64,000 bases of DNA, taken from NCBI RefSeq assembly GCF_051014685.1, contig NW_027479533.1, positions 39,109 through 103,108 of the forward strand. Reading direction: 5' to 3'. A model generated the notes under the pieces. That model worked only from the letters and a program-made list of their open reading frames with translations, did no database searches and was not told where the DNA came from. The translations under genes were made by a program, and so were the position numbers. This document shows, piece by piece, positions 11,001 through 27,469 of this stretch (position 1 is its first letter; each line of letters begins with the position of its first letter). Origin of the DNA: Ptiloglossa arizonensis. Its lineage: Eukaryota; Arthropoda; Insecta; Hymenoptera; Colletidae.

Positions 11001-14000
11001 ATACGTTATACGTTATACGTTATACGTTACTCGTTATACGTTACTCGTTATAGGTAATATGTAATGCGTTTTACGTTATACGTTATACGTTATACGTTAT
11101 ACGTTATACGTTATACGTTATACGTTATACGTTATACGTTATACGTTATACGTTTGACGTTATACGTTATACGTTATACGTTATACGTTAAACGTTATAC
11201 GTTATACGTTATACGTTATACGATATACGTTATACGTTATACGTTGTATGTTATACATTATACGTTATACGTTATACGTTGTACGTTATACGTTAAACGT
11301 TAGACGTTATATGTTATACGTTATACGTTGTACGTTATACGTTATATGTAATATGTAATACGTTATACGTTATACGCTATACGTTATACGTTACATGTTA
11401 TACGTTTTACGTTATGCGTTATACGTTATGCGTTATACGTTATACGTTATACGTTATACGTTATACGTTATACGTTATACGTTATACGTTATACGTTATA
11501 CGTTATACGTTATTCGTTATACGTTATACGTTATACGTTATACGTTATACGTTATACGTTATACGTTATACGTTATACGTTATACGTTATACGTTATACG
11601 TTATACGTTATACGTTATACGTTATACGTTATACGTTATACGTTATACGTTACACGTTATACGTTACTTGTTATACGTAATATGTAATACGTTTTACGTT
11701 ATATGTTATACGTTATACGTTAAACGTTATACGTTATACGTTATACGTTATACGATATACGTTGTACGTTATACGTTGTACGTTATACGTTATACGTTAT
11801 ACGTTATACGTTATACGTTATACGTTATACGTTATACGTTATACGTTATACGTTATACGTTATACGTTATACGTTATTCGTTATACGTTATACGTTATAC
11901 GTTATACGTTATACGTTATACGTTATACGTTATACGTTATACGTTATACGTTATACGTTATACGTTATACGTTTGACGTTATACGTTATACGTTATACGT
12001 TATACGTTATACGTTATACGTTATACGTTATACGTTATTCGTTATACGTTATACGTTATACGTTATACGTTATACGTTATACGTTATACGTTATACGTTA
12101 TACGTTATGCGTTATACGTTATACGTTATACGTTATACGCTGTACGTTATACGTTATACGTTATACGTTATACGTTATACGTTATACGTTATACGTTATA
12201 CGTTATACGTTATACGTTATACGATATACGTTGTACGTTATACGTTGTACGTTATACGTTATACGTTATACGTTATACGTTATACGTTATACGTTATACG
12301 TTATACGTTATACGTTATACGTTATACGTTATACGATATACGTTGTACGTTATACGTTGTACGTTATACGTTATACGTTATACGTTATACGTTATACGTT
12401 ATACGTTGTACGTTGTACGTTATACGTTATACGTTATACGTTATACGTTATACGTTATACGTTATACGTTATACGTTATACGTTATACGTTATACGTTAT
12501 ACGTTATACGTTATACGTTATACGTTATACGTTATACGTTATACGTTATACGTTAAACGTTATACGTTATACGTTATACGTTATACGATATACGTTGTAC
12601 GTTATACGTTGTACGTTATACGTTATACGTTATACGTTATACGTTATACGTTATACGTTATACGTTATCCGTTATGCGTTATGCGTTATACGTTATACGT
12701 TATGCGTTATACGTTATACGTTTGACGTTATACGTTATACGTTATACGTTATACGCTGTACGTTATACGTTATACGTTATACGTTATACGTTATACGTTA
12801 TACGTTATACGTTATACGTTATACGTTATACGTTATACGATATACGTTGTACGTTATACGTTGTACGTTATACGTTATACGTTATACGTTATACGTTATA
12901 CGTTATACGTTATACGTTATACGTTATACGTTATACGTTATACGTTATACGTTATACGTTATACGTTATACGTTATACGTTATACGTTATACGTTATACG
13001 TTATACGATATACGTTGTACGTTATACGTTGTACGTTATACGTTATACGTTATACGTTATACGTTGTACGTTATACGTTATATGTAATATGTAATACGTT
13101 ATACGTTATACGCTATACGTTATACGTTACATGTTATACGTTTTACGTTATGCGTTATACGTTATGCGTTATACGTTATACGTTATACGTTATACGTTAT
13201 ACGATATACGTTGTACGTTATACGTTGTACGTTATACGTTATACGTTATACGTTATACGTTACACGTTATACGTTGTACGTTATACGTTATACGTTATAC
13301 GTTATACGTTATACGTTATACGTTATACGTTATACGTTATACGTTATACGTTATACGTTATACGTTATACGTTATACGTTATACGTTATACGTTATACGT
13401 TATACGTTATACGTTATACGTTATACGTTATACGTTATACGTTATACGTTATACGTTATACGTTATACGTTATGCGTTATACGCTATACGTTATAAGTTA
13501 TAGGTCATACCTTATACGTGATACGTCATACGTTATACGTTATACGTAATACGTTATACGATATACGTTATACGTTATACGTTGTACGTTATGCGTTATA
13601 CGTTATACGTTATACGTTATACGTTGTACGTTATACGTTAAACGTTAGACGCTATATGTTATACGTTATACGTTTTACGTTATACGTTATATGTAATATG
13701 TAATACGTTATACGTTATACGCCATACGTTATACGTTACACGTTTAACGTTTTACGTTGTGCGTTATACGTTATGCGTTATACGTTATACGTTATACGTA
13801 ATACGTTATACATTATACGTTATACGTTATACGTTATACGTTATACGTTATACGTTATTCGTTATACGTTATACGTTATACGTTATACGTTATACGTTAT
13901 ACGTTATACGTTATACGTTATACGCTATACGTTAAACGTTATACGGTATACGTTATGCGTTATACGTTATAGGTTATACGTTATGCGTTATACGTTATAC

Positions 14001-15000
14001 GTTATACGTTGACGTTATACGTTATACGTTATACGTTATACGTTATACGTTATACGTTATACGTCATACGTTATACGTTATACGTTATACGTTATTCGTT
14101 ATACGTTATACGTTATACGTTATGCGTTATACGTTATACGTTATACGTTATGCGTTATACGTTATACGTTATACGTTATACGATATACGTTATACGTTAT
14201 ACGTTATACGTTATACGTTATACGTTATACGTTATGCGTTATACGCTATACGTTATGTGTTATAGGATATACGTTATACGTTGTACGTTATACGTTATAC
14301 GTTATACGTTATACGTTATACGTTAAACGTTATACGTTATACGTTATACGTTATACGATATACGTTATACGTTATACGTTATACGTTATACGTTATACGT
14401 TATACGTTATGCGTTATACGCTATAGGTTATGTGTTATAGGATATACGTTATACGTTGTACGTTATACGTTATACGTTATACGTTATACGTTATACGTTA
14501 TACGTTGTACGTTATACGTTAAACGTTAGACGTTATATGTTATACGTTATACGTTGTACGTTATACGTTATATGTAATATGTAATACGTTATACGTTATA
14601 CGCCATACGTTATACGTTACACGTTTAACGTTTTACGTTATGCGTTATACGTTATGCGTTATACGTTATACGTTATACGTAATACGTTATACGTTATACG
14701 TTATACGTTATACGTTATACGTTATACGTTATACGTTATTCGTTATACGTTATACGTTATACGTTATACGTTATACGTTATACGTTATACGTTATACGTT
14801 ATACGCTATACGTTAAACGTTATACGTTATACGTTATGCGTTATACGTTATAGGTTATACGTTATGCGTTATACGTTATACGTTATACGTTATACGTTTG
14901 AGGTTATACGTTATACGTTATACGTTATACGTTATACGTTATACGTTATACGTCATACGTTATACGTTATACGTTATACGTTATTCGTTATACGTTATAC
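8064..15000 (+). repeat. Heptamer satellite, subfamily A, right of the mariner
   Basis: The array continues in the register it had before the transposon. The landmark order after 8,064 follows that after about 3,867, and a long block with ends at 9,057 and 9,497 matches 4,839-5,279. The A marker TTTGAGG occurs at 9,865 and, partly preserved, at 14,897. The segment from about 9,500 to 13,470 recurs in diverged form from about 53,700 to 58,190. The right edge is approximate: subfamily B landmarks such as the TTACTCC unit are in place by about 15,570. No gene is present. Confidence 0.93.
14008..14010 (+). other. The only detected one-base phase slip in the clean array
   Basis: The common variant unit TTTGACG appears here as TTGACG, one T short. 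Landmarks matched across this point differ by 7n+6 bp (for example 13,131 and 15,265, or 11,064 and 55,793). Landmarks matched on one side differ by exact multiples of 7. One base was therefore lost here, and I find no other net shift between 1 and 56,672 apart from the mariner. Confidence 0.85.
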
Positions 15001-18000
15001 GTTATGCGTTATGCGTTATACGTTATACGTTATACGTTATACGTTATACGTTATACGTTATGCGTTATACGCTATACGTTATGCGTTATACGTTATGCGT
15101 TATAGGTCATACCTTATACCTGATACGTCATACGTTATACGTTATACGTTATACGTTATTCGTTATACGTTTTACGTTATACGATATACGTTATACGTTA
15201 TACGTTATACGTTATATGTAATATGTAATACGTTATACGTTATACGCTATACGATATACGTTACATGTTATACGTTTTACGTTATGCGTTATACGTTATG
15301 CGTTATACGTTATACGTTATACGTTATACGTTACACGTTATACGTTATACGTTATACGTTATACGTTATACGTTATTCGGGATACGTTATACGTTATACG
15401 TTATACGTTATACGTTATACGTTATACGTTATACGTTATACGTTATACGTTAAACGTTATACGTTATACGTTATGCGTTATACGTTACACGTTATACGTT
15501 ACTTGTTATACGTAATATGTAATACGTTTTACGTTATATGTTATACGTTATACGTTACACGTTATACGTTACTCCTTATACGTTATACGTTATACGTTAT
15601 ACGATATACGTTATACGTTATACGTTATACGTTATACGTTATACGTTATACGTTATACGTTATACGTTATACGTTATACGTTATACGTTATACGTTATAC
15701 GTTATACGTTATACGTTATACTTTATACGTTATACGTTATACGTTATATATTATACGTTATACGTTATACGTTATACGTTATGCGTTATGCGTTATACGT
15801 TATACGTTATGCGTTATACGTTATACGTTTGACGTTATACGTTATACGTTATACGTTATACGTTATACGTTATACGGTATACGTTATACGTTATACGTTA
15901 TACGTTAGACGATATAGGTTATACGTTAAACTTTTTACGTTATACGTTATACGTTATACGATATACGTTATACGTTATACGTTATGCGTTATATGATATA
16001 CGTTATACGTTATACGTTATACGTTAGACGTTGTAGGTTATACGTTAAACGTTTTACGTTATACGTTATACGTTATACGATATACGTTACACGTTATACG
16101 TTATGCGTTATAGGATATACGTTATACGTTAAACGTTATACGTTATACGTTATACGTTATACGTTATACGTTATACGTTTGACGTTATACGCTGTACGTT
16201 ATACGTTATATGTTATACGTTATACGTTATACGTTATACGTTATACGTTATACGTTTTACGTTATACGTTATACGCTGTACGTTATACGTTATACGTTAT
16301 ACGTTATACGTTATACGTTATACGTTATACGTTATACGTTATACGTTATACGTTATACGTTATACGTTATACGTTATACGTTATACGATATACGTTGTAC
16401 GTTATACGTTGTACGTTATACGTTATACGTTATACGTTATACGTTATACGTTATACGTTGTACGTTATACGTTATACGTTATACGTTATACGTTATACGT
16501 TATACGTTATACGTTATACGTTATACGTTATACGTTATACGTTATACGTTATACGTTATACGTTATACGTTATACGTTATACGTTATACGTTATACGTTA
16601 TACGTTAAACGTTATACGTTATACGTTATACGTTATACGATATACGTTGTACGTTATACGTTGTACGTTATACGTTGTACGTTATACGTTATACGTTATA
16701 CGTTATACGTTATACGTTATACGTTATACGTTATACGTTATACGTTATACGTTACATGTTATACGTTTTACGTTATGCGTTATACGTTATGCGTTATACG
16801 TTATACGTTATACGTTATACGTTATACGTTATACGTTATACGTTATACGTTATACGTTATACGTTATTCGTTATACGTTATACGTTATACGTTATACGTT
16901 AGACGTTATACGTTATACGTTATACGTTATACGTTATACGTTGTACGTTATACGTTATACGCTATACGTTATACGTTATACGTTATACGTTACTCGTTAT
17001 ACGTTACTCGTTATACGTAATATGTAATGCGTTTTACGTTATACGTTATACGTTATACGTTTTACGTTATACGTTATACGTTATACGTTATACGTTATAC
17101 GTTATACGTTTGACGTTATACGTTATGCGTTATACGTTATACGTTGTACGTTATACGTTATACGTTATACGTTATACGTTATACGTTATACGTTATACGT
17201 TATACGTTATACGTTATACGTTATACGTTATACGTTATACGCTGTACGTTATACGTTATACGTTATACGTTATACGTTATACGTTATACGTTATACGTTA
17301 TACGTTATACGTTATACGTTATACGATATACGTTGTACGTTATACGTTGTACGTTATACGTTATACGTTATACGTTATACGTTATACGTTATACGTTATA
17401 CGTTATACGTTATACGTTATACGTTATACGTTATACGTTATACGTTATACGTTATACGTTATACGATATACGTTGTACGTTATACGTTGTACGTTATACG
17501 TTATACGTTATACGTTATACGTTATACGTTATACGTTGTACGTTATACGTTATACGTTATACGTTATACGTTATACGTTATACGTTATACGTTATACGTT
17601 ATACGTTATACGTTATACGTTATACGTTATACGTTATACGTTATACGTTATACGTTATACGTTATACGTTATACGTTATACGTTAAACGTTATACGTTAT
17701 ACGTTATACGTTATACGATATACGTTGTACGTTATACATTGTACGTTATACGTTATACGTTATACGTTATACGTTATACGTTATACGTTATACGTTATAC
17801 GTTATACGTTATGCGTTATGCGTTATACGTTATACGTTATGCGTTATACGTTATACGTTTGACGTTATACGTTATACGTTATACGTTATACGTTATACGC
17901 TGTACGTTATACGATATACGTTATACGTTATACGTTATACGTTATACGTTATACGTTATACGTTATACGTTATACGTTATACGTTATACGTTATACGATA

Positions 18001-18674
18001 TACGTTGTACGTTATACGTTGTACGTTATACGTTATACTTTATACGTTATACGTTATACGTTATACGTTATACGTTATACGTTATACGTTATACGTTATA
18101 CGTTATACGTTATACGTTATACGTTATACGTTATACGTTATACGTTATACGTTATACGATATACGTTGTACGTTATACGTTGTACGTTATACGTTATACG
18201 TTATACGTTATACGTTGTACGTTATACGTTATATGTAATATGTAATACGTTATACGTTATACGTTATACGTTATACGTTACATGTTATACGTTATACGTT
18301 ATGCGTTATACGTTATGCGTTATACGTTATACGTTATACGTTATACGTTATACGTTATACGTTATACGTTATACATTATACGTTATACGTTATACGTTAT
18401 ACGTTATTCGTTATACGTTGTACGTTATACGTTATACGTTATACGTTATACGTTATACGTTATACGTTATACGTTATACGTTAAACGTTATACGTTATAC
18501 GTTATGCGTTATACGTTACACGTTATACGTTACTTGTTATACGTAATATGTAATACGTTTTACGTTATAAGTTATACGTTATACGTTACACGTTATACGT
18601 TACTCCTTATACGTTATACGTTATACGTTATACGATATACGTTATACGTTATACGTTATACGTTATACGTTATA

Positions 18675-21600
18675 CGGTATACGTTATACGTTAAACGTTA
18701 TACGTTATACGTTATACGTTATACGTTATACGTTATACGATATACGTTGTACGTTATACGTTGTACGTTATACGTTATACGTTATACGTTATACGTTATA
18801 CGTTATACGTTATACGTTATACGTTATACGTTATACGATATACGTTATACGTTATACGTTATGCGTTATATGATATACGTTATACGTTATACGTTATATA
18901 TTATACGTTATACGTTATACGTTATACGTTATGCGTTATGCGTTATACGTTATACGTTATGCGTTATACGTTATACGTTTGACGTTATACGTTATACGTT
19001 ATACGTTATACGTTATACGTTATACGGTATACGTTATACGTTATACGTTATACGTTATACGATATACGTTATACGTTATACGTTATACGTTATACGTTAT
19101 ACGTTATACGTTATACGGTATACGTTATACGTTAAACGTTATACGTTATACGTTATACGTTATACGTTATACGTTATACGATATACGTTGTACGTTATAC
19201 GTTGTACGTTATACGTTATACGTTATACGTTATACGTTATACGTTATACGTTATACGTTATACGTTATACGTTATACGTTATACGTTATACGTTATACGT
19301 TATACGTTATACTTTATACGTTATACGTTATACGTTATATATTATACGTTATACGTTATACGTTATACGTTATGCGTTATGCGTTATACGTTATACGTTA
19401 TGCGTTATACGTTATACGTTTGACGTTATACGTTATACGTTATACGTTATACGTTATACGTTATACGGTATACGTTATACGTTATACGTTATACCTTAGA
19501 CGATATAGGTTATACGTTAAACTTTTTACGTTATACGTTATACGTTATACGATATACGTTATACGTTATACGTTATGCGTTATATGATATACGTTATACG
19601 TTATACGTTATACGTTAGACGTTGTAGGTTATACGTTAAACGTTTTACGTTATACGTTATACGTTATACGATATACGTTACACGTTATACGTTATGCGTT
19701 ATAGGATATACGTTATACGTTAAACGTTATACGTTATACGTTATACGTTATACGTTATACGTTATACGTTTGACGTTATACGCTGTACGTTATACGTTAT
19801 ATGTTATACGTTATACGTTATACGTTATACGTTATACGTTATACGTTATACGTTATACGTTATACGCTGTACGTTATACGTTATACGTTATACGTTATAC
19901 GTTATACGTTATACGTTATACGTTATACGTTATACGTTATACGTTATACGATATACGTTGTACGTTATACGTTGTACGTTATACGTTATACGTTATACGT
20001 TATACGTTATACGTTATACGTTGTACGTTATACGTTATACGTTATACGTTATACGTTATACGTTATACGTTATACGTTATACGTTATACGTTATACGTTA
20101 TACGTTATACGTTATACGTTATACGTTATACGTTATACGTTATACGTTATACGTTATACGTTATACGTTATACGTTAAACGTTATACGTTATACGTTATA
20201 CGTTATACGATATACGTTGTACGTTATACGTTGTACGTTATACGTTGTACGTTATACGTTATACGTTATACGTTATACGTTATACGTTATACGTTATACG
20301 TTATACGTTATACGTTATACGTTATACGTTATACGTTATACGTTATACGTTATACGTTATACGTTATACGTTATACGTTATACGTTATACGTTATTCGTT
20401 ATACGTTATACGTTATACGTTATACGTTATACGTTATACGTTATACGTTATACGTTATACGTTATACGTTATACGTTATACGTTATACGTTATACGTTAT
20501 ACGTTATACGTTATACGTTATACGTTATACGTTATACGTTATACGTTACTTGTTATACGTTACTCGTTATACGTAATATGTAATGCGTTTTACGTTATAC
20601 GTTATACGTTATACGTTTTACGTTATACGTTATACGTTATACGTTATACGTTATACGTTATACGTTTGACGTTATACGTTATGCGTTATACGTTATACGT
20701 TGTACGTTATACGTTATACGTTATACGTTATACGTTATACGTTATACGTTATACGTTATACGTTATACGTTATACGTTATACGCTGTACGTTATACGTTA
20801 TACGTTATACGTTATACGTTATACGTTATACGTTATACGTTATACGTTATACGTTATACGTTATACGATATACGTTGTACGTTATACGTTGTACGTTATA
20901 CGTTATACGTTATACGTTATACGTTATACGTTATACGTTATACGTTATACGTTATACGTTATACGTTATACGTTATACGTTATACGTTATACGTTATACG
21001 TTATACGTTATACGATATACGTTGTACGTTATACGTTGTACGTTATACGTTATACGTTATACGTTATACGTTATACGTTATACGTTGTACGTTATACGTT
21101 ATACGTTATACGTTATACGTTATACGTTATACGTTATACGTTATACGTTATACGTTATACGTTATACGTTATACGTTATACGTTATACGTTATACGTTAT
21201 ACGTTATACGTTATACGTTATACGTTAAACGTTATACGTTATACGTTATACGTTATACGATATACGTTGTACGTTATACATTGTACGTTATACGTTATAC
21301 GTTATACGTTATACGTTATACGTTATACGTTATACGTTATACGTTATACGTTATGCGTTATGCGTTATACGTTATACGTTATGCGTTATACGTTATACGT
21401 TTGACGTTATACGTTATACGTTATACGTTATACGTTATACGCTGTACGTTATACGTTATACGTTATACGTTATACGTTATACGTTATACGTTATACGTTA
21501 TACGTTATACGTTATACGTTATACGTTATACGTTATACGATATACGTTGTACGTTATACGTTGTACGTTATACGTTATACTTTATACGCTATACGTTATA

Positions 21601-22985
21601 CGTTATACGTTATACGTTATACGTTATACGTTATACGTTATACGTTATACGTTATACGTTATACGTTATACGTTATACGTTATACGTTATACGTTATACG
21701 TTATACGATATACGTTGTACGTTATACGTTGTACGTTATACGTTATACGTTATACGTTATACGTTGTACGTTATACGTTATATGTAATATGTAATACGTT
21801 ATACGTTATACGTTATACGTTATACGTTACATGTTATACGTTATACGTTATGCGTTATACGTTATGCGTTATACGTTATACGTTATACGTTATACGTTAT
21901 ACGTTATACGTTATACATTATACGTTATACGTTATACGTTATACGTTATTCGTTATACGTTATACGTTATACGTTATACGTTATACGTTATACGTTATAC
22001 GTTATACGTTATACGTTATACGTTAAACGTTATACGTTATACGTTATGCGTTATACGTTACACGTTATACGTTACTTGTTATACGTAATATGTAATACGT
22101 TTTACGTTATAAGTTATACGTTATACGTTACACGTTATACGTTACTCCTTATACGTTATACGTTATACGTTATACGATATACGTTATACGTTATACGTTA
22201 TACGTTATACGTTATACGGTATACGTTATACGTTAAACGTTATACGTTATACGTTATACGTTATACGTTATACGTTATACGATATACGTTGTACGTTATA
22301 CGTTGTACGTTATACGTTATACGTTATACGTTATACGTTATACGTTATACGTTATACGTTATACGTTATACGTTATACGATATACGTTATACGTTATACG
22401 TTATGCGTTATATGATATACGTTATACGTTATACGTTATACGTTAGACGTTGTAGGTTATACGTTAAACGTTTTACGTTATACGTTATACGTTATACGAT
22501 ATACGTTGCACGTTATACGTTATGCGTTATAGGATATACGTTATACGTTAAACGTTATACGTTATACGTTATACGTTATACGTTATACGTTATACGTTAT
22601 ACGTTTGACGTTATACGCTGTACGTTATACGTTATACGTTATACGTTATACGTTATACGTTATACGTTATACGTTATACGTTATACGTTATACGTTATAC
22701 GCTGTACGTTATACGTTATACGTTATACGTTATACGTTATACGTTATACGTTATACGTTATACGTTATACGTTATACGTTATACGATATACGTTGTACGT
22801 TATACGTTGTACGTTATACGTTATACGTTATACGTTATACGTTATACGTTATACGTTGTACGTTATACGTTATACGTTATACGTTATACGTTATACGTTA
22901 TACGTTATACGTTATACGTTATACGTTATACGTTATACGATATACGTTATACGTTATACGTTATGCGTTATATGATATACGTTAT
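18675..22985 (+). repeat. About 4.3-kb tandem duplication, copy 1
   Basis: This segment matches the one that follows. The offset between matching landmarks falls in whole-heptamer steps: 4,312 bp at the start (18,674 and 22,986), 4,298 bp in the middle (19,575 and 23,873) and 4,270 bp over the rest (20,700 to about 22,935). Copy 2 has therefore lost two and then four units since the duplication. The edges are approximate. Confidence 0.8.
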
Positions 22986-25900
22986 ACGGTATACGTTATA
23001 CGTTAAACGTTATACGTTATACGTTATACGTTATACGTTATACGTTATACGATATACGTTGTACGTTATACGTTGTACGTTATACGTTATACGTTATACG
23101 TTATACGTTATACGTTATACGTTATACGTTATACGTTATACGTTATACGATATACGTTATACGTTATACGTTATGCGTTATATGATATACGTTATACGTT
23201 ATACGTTATATATTATACGTTATACGTTATACGTTATACGTTATGCGTTATGCGTTATACGTTATACGTTATGCGTTATACGTTATACGTTTGACGTTAT
23301 ACGTTATACGTTATACGTTATACGTTATACGTTATACGGTATACGTTATACGTTATACGTTATACGTTATACGATATACGTTATACGTTATACGTTATAC
23401 GTTATACGTTATACGGTATACGTTATACGTTAAACGTTATACGTTATACGTTATACGTTATACGTTATACGTTATACGATATACGTTGTACGTTATACGT
23501 TGTACGTTATACGTTATACGTTATACGTTATACGTTATACGTTATACGTTATACGTTATACGTTATACGTTATACGTTATACGTTATACGTTATACGTTA
23601 TACGTTATACTTTATACGTTATACGTTATACGTTATATATTATACGTTATACGTTATACGTTATACGTTATGCGTTATGCGTTATACGTTATACGTTATG
23701 CGTTATACGTTATACGTTTGACGTTATACGTTATACGTTATACGTTATACGTTATACGTTATACGGTATACGTTATACGTTATACGTTATACCTTAGACG
23801 ATATAGGTTATACGTTAAACTTTTTACGTTATACGTTATACGTTATACGATATACGTTATACGTTATACGTTATGCGTTATATAATATACGTTATACGTT
23901 ATACGTTATACGTTAGACGTTGTAGGTTATACGTTAAACGTTTTACGTTATACGTTATACGTTATACGATATACGTTACACGTTATACGTTATGCGTTAT
24001 AGGATATACGTTATACGTTAAACGTTATACGTTATACGTTATACGTTATACGTTATACGTTATACGTTTGACGTTATACGCTGTACGTTATACGTTATAT
24101 GTTATACGTTATACGTTATACGTTATACGTTATACGTTATACGTTATACGTTATACGTTATACGCTGTACGTTATACGTTATACGTTATACGTTATACGT
24201 TATACGTTATACGTTATACGTTATACGTTATACGTTATACGTTATACGTTATACGATATACGTTGTACGTTATACGTTGTACGTTATACGTTATACGTTA
24301 TACGTTATACGTTATACGTTATACGTTGTACGTTATACGTTATACGTTATACGTTATACGTTATACGTTATACGTTATACGTTATACGTTATACGTTATA
24401 CGTTATACGTTATACGTTATACGTTATACGTTATACGTTATACGTTATACGTTATACGTTATACGTTATACGTTATACGTTATACGTTAAACGTTATACG
24501 TTATACGTTATACGTTATACGATATACGTTGTACGTTATACGTTGTACGTTATACGTTGTACGTTATACGTTATACGTTATACGTTATACGTTATACGTT
24601 ATACGTTATACGTTATACGTTATACGTTATACGTTATACGTTATACGTTATACGTTATACGTTATACGTTATACGTTATACGTTATACGTTATACGTTAT
24701 ACGTTATTCGTTATACGTTATACGTTATACGTTATACGTTATACGTTATACGTTATACGTTATACGTTATACGTTATACGTTATACGTTATACGTTATAC
24801 GTTATACGTTATACGTTACTCGTTATACGTTACTCGTTATACGTAATATGTAATGCGTTTTACGTTATACGTTATACGTTATACGTTTTACGTTATACGT
24901 TATACGTTATACGTTATACGTTATACGTTATACGTTTGACGTTATACGTTATGCGTTATACGTTATACGTTGTACGTTATACGTTATACGTTATACGTTA
25001 TACGTTATACGTTATACGTTATACGTTATACGTTATACGTTATACGTTATACGCTGTACGTTATACGTTATACGTTATACGTTATACGTTATACGTTATA
25101 CGTTATACGTTATACGTTATACGTTATACGTTATACGATATACGTTGTACGTTATACGTTGTACGTTATACGTTATACGTTATACGTTATACGTTATACG
25201 TTATACGTTATACGTTATACGTTATACGTTATACGTTATACGTTATACGTTATACGTTATACGTTATACGTTATACGTTATACGATATACGTTGTACGTT
25301 ATACGTTGTACGTTATACGTTATACGTTATACGTTATACGTTATACGTTATACGTTGTACGTTATACGTTATACGTTATACGTTATACGTTATACGTTAT
25401 ACGTTATACGTTATACGTTATACGTTATACGTTATACGTTATACGTTATACGTTATACGTTATACGTTATACGTTATACGTTATACGTTATACGTTAAAC
25501 GTTATACGTTATACGTTATACGTTATACGATATACGTTGTACGTTATACATTGTACGTTATACGTTATACGTTATACGTTATACGTTATACGTTATACGT
25601 TATACGTTATACGTTATACGTTATGCGTTATGCGTTATACGTTATACGTTATGCGTTATACGTTATACGTTTGACGTTATACGTTATACGTTATACGTTA
25701 TACGTTATACGCTGTACGTTATACGTTATACGTTATACGTTATACGTTATACGTTATACGTTATACGTTATACGTTATACGTTATACGTTATACGTTATA
25801 CGTTATACGATATACGTTGTACGTTATACGTTGTACGTTATACGTTATACTTTATACGTTATACGTTATACGTTATACGTTATACGTTATACGTTATACG

Positions 25901-27205
25901 TTATACGTTATACGTTATACGTTATACGTTATACGTTATACGTTATACGTTATACGTTATACGTTATACGTTATACGATATACGTTGTACGTTATACGTT
26001 GTACGTTATACGTTATACGTTATACGTTATACGTTGTACGTTATACGTTATATGTAATATGTAATACGTTATACGTTATACGTTATACGTTATACGTTAC
26101 ATGTTATACGTTATACGTTATGCGTTATACGTTATGCGTTATACGTTATACGTTATACGTTATACGTTATACGTTATACGTTATACATTATACGTTATAC
26201 GTTATACGTTATACGTTATTCGTTATACGTTATACGTTATACGTTATACGTTATACGTTATACGTTATACGTTATACGTTATACGTTATACGTTAAACGT
26301 TATACGTTATACGTTATGCGTTATACGTTACATGTTATACGTTACTTGTTATACGTAATATGTAATACGTTTTACGTTATAAGTTATACGTTATACGTTA
26401 CACGTTATACGTTACTCCTTATACGTTATACGTTATACGTTATACGATATACGTTATACGTTATACGTTATACGTTATACGTTATACGGTATACGTTATA
26501 CGTTAAACGTTATACGTTATACGTTATACGTTATACGTTATACGTTATACGATATACGTTGTACGTTATACGTTGTACGTTATACGTTATACGTTATACG
26601 TTATACGTTATACGTTATACGTTATACGTTATACGTTATACGTTATACGATATACGTTATACGTTATACGTTATGCGTTATATGATATACGTTATACGTT
26701 ATACGTTATACGTTAGACGTTGTAGGTTATACGTTAAACGTTTTACGTTATACGTTATACGTTATACGATATACGTTACACGTTATACGTTATGCGTTAT
26801 AGGATATACGTTATACGTTAAACGTTATACGTTATACGTTATACGTTATACGTTATACGTTATACGTTATACGTTTGACGTTATACGCTGTACGTTATAC
26901 GTTATACGTTATACGTTATACGTTATACGTTATACGTTATACGTTATACGTTATACGTTATACGTTATACGCTGTACGTTATACGTTATACGTTATACGT
27001 TATACGTTATACGTTATACGTTATACGTTATACGTTATACGTTATACGTTATACGATATACGTTGTACGTTATACGTTGTACGTTATACGTTATACGTTA
27101 TACGTTATACGTTATACGTTATACGTTGTACGTTATACGTTATACGTTATACGTTATACGTTATACGTTATACGTTATACGTTATACGTTATACGTTATA
27201 CGTTA
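22986..27205 (+). repeat. About 4.3-kb tandem duplication, copy 2
   Basis: This is the downstream partner of 18,675-22,985. It opens with the same GTATACG unit followed two units later by TTAAACG. The match runs to about 27,205, where copy 1 carries an ATATACG unit at about 22,937 and copy 2 does not. The marker block at 23,913 differs from its partner at 19,615 by a nearby substitution (TATAATATACG for TATGATATACG). Confidence 0.8.
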
Positions 27206-27469
27206 TACGTTATACGTTATACGTTATACGTTATACGTTATACGTTATACGTTATACGTTATACGTTATACGTTATACGTTATACGTTAAACGTTATACG
27301 TTATACGTTATACGTTATACGATATACGTTGTACGTTATACGTTGTACGTTATACGTTGTACGTTATACGTTATACGTTATACGTTATACGTTATACGTT
27401 ATACGTTATACGTTATACGTTATACGTTATACGTTACATGTTATACGTTTTACGTTATGCGTTATACGT

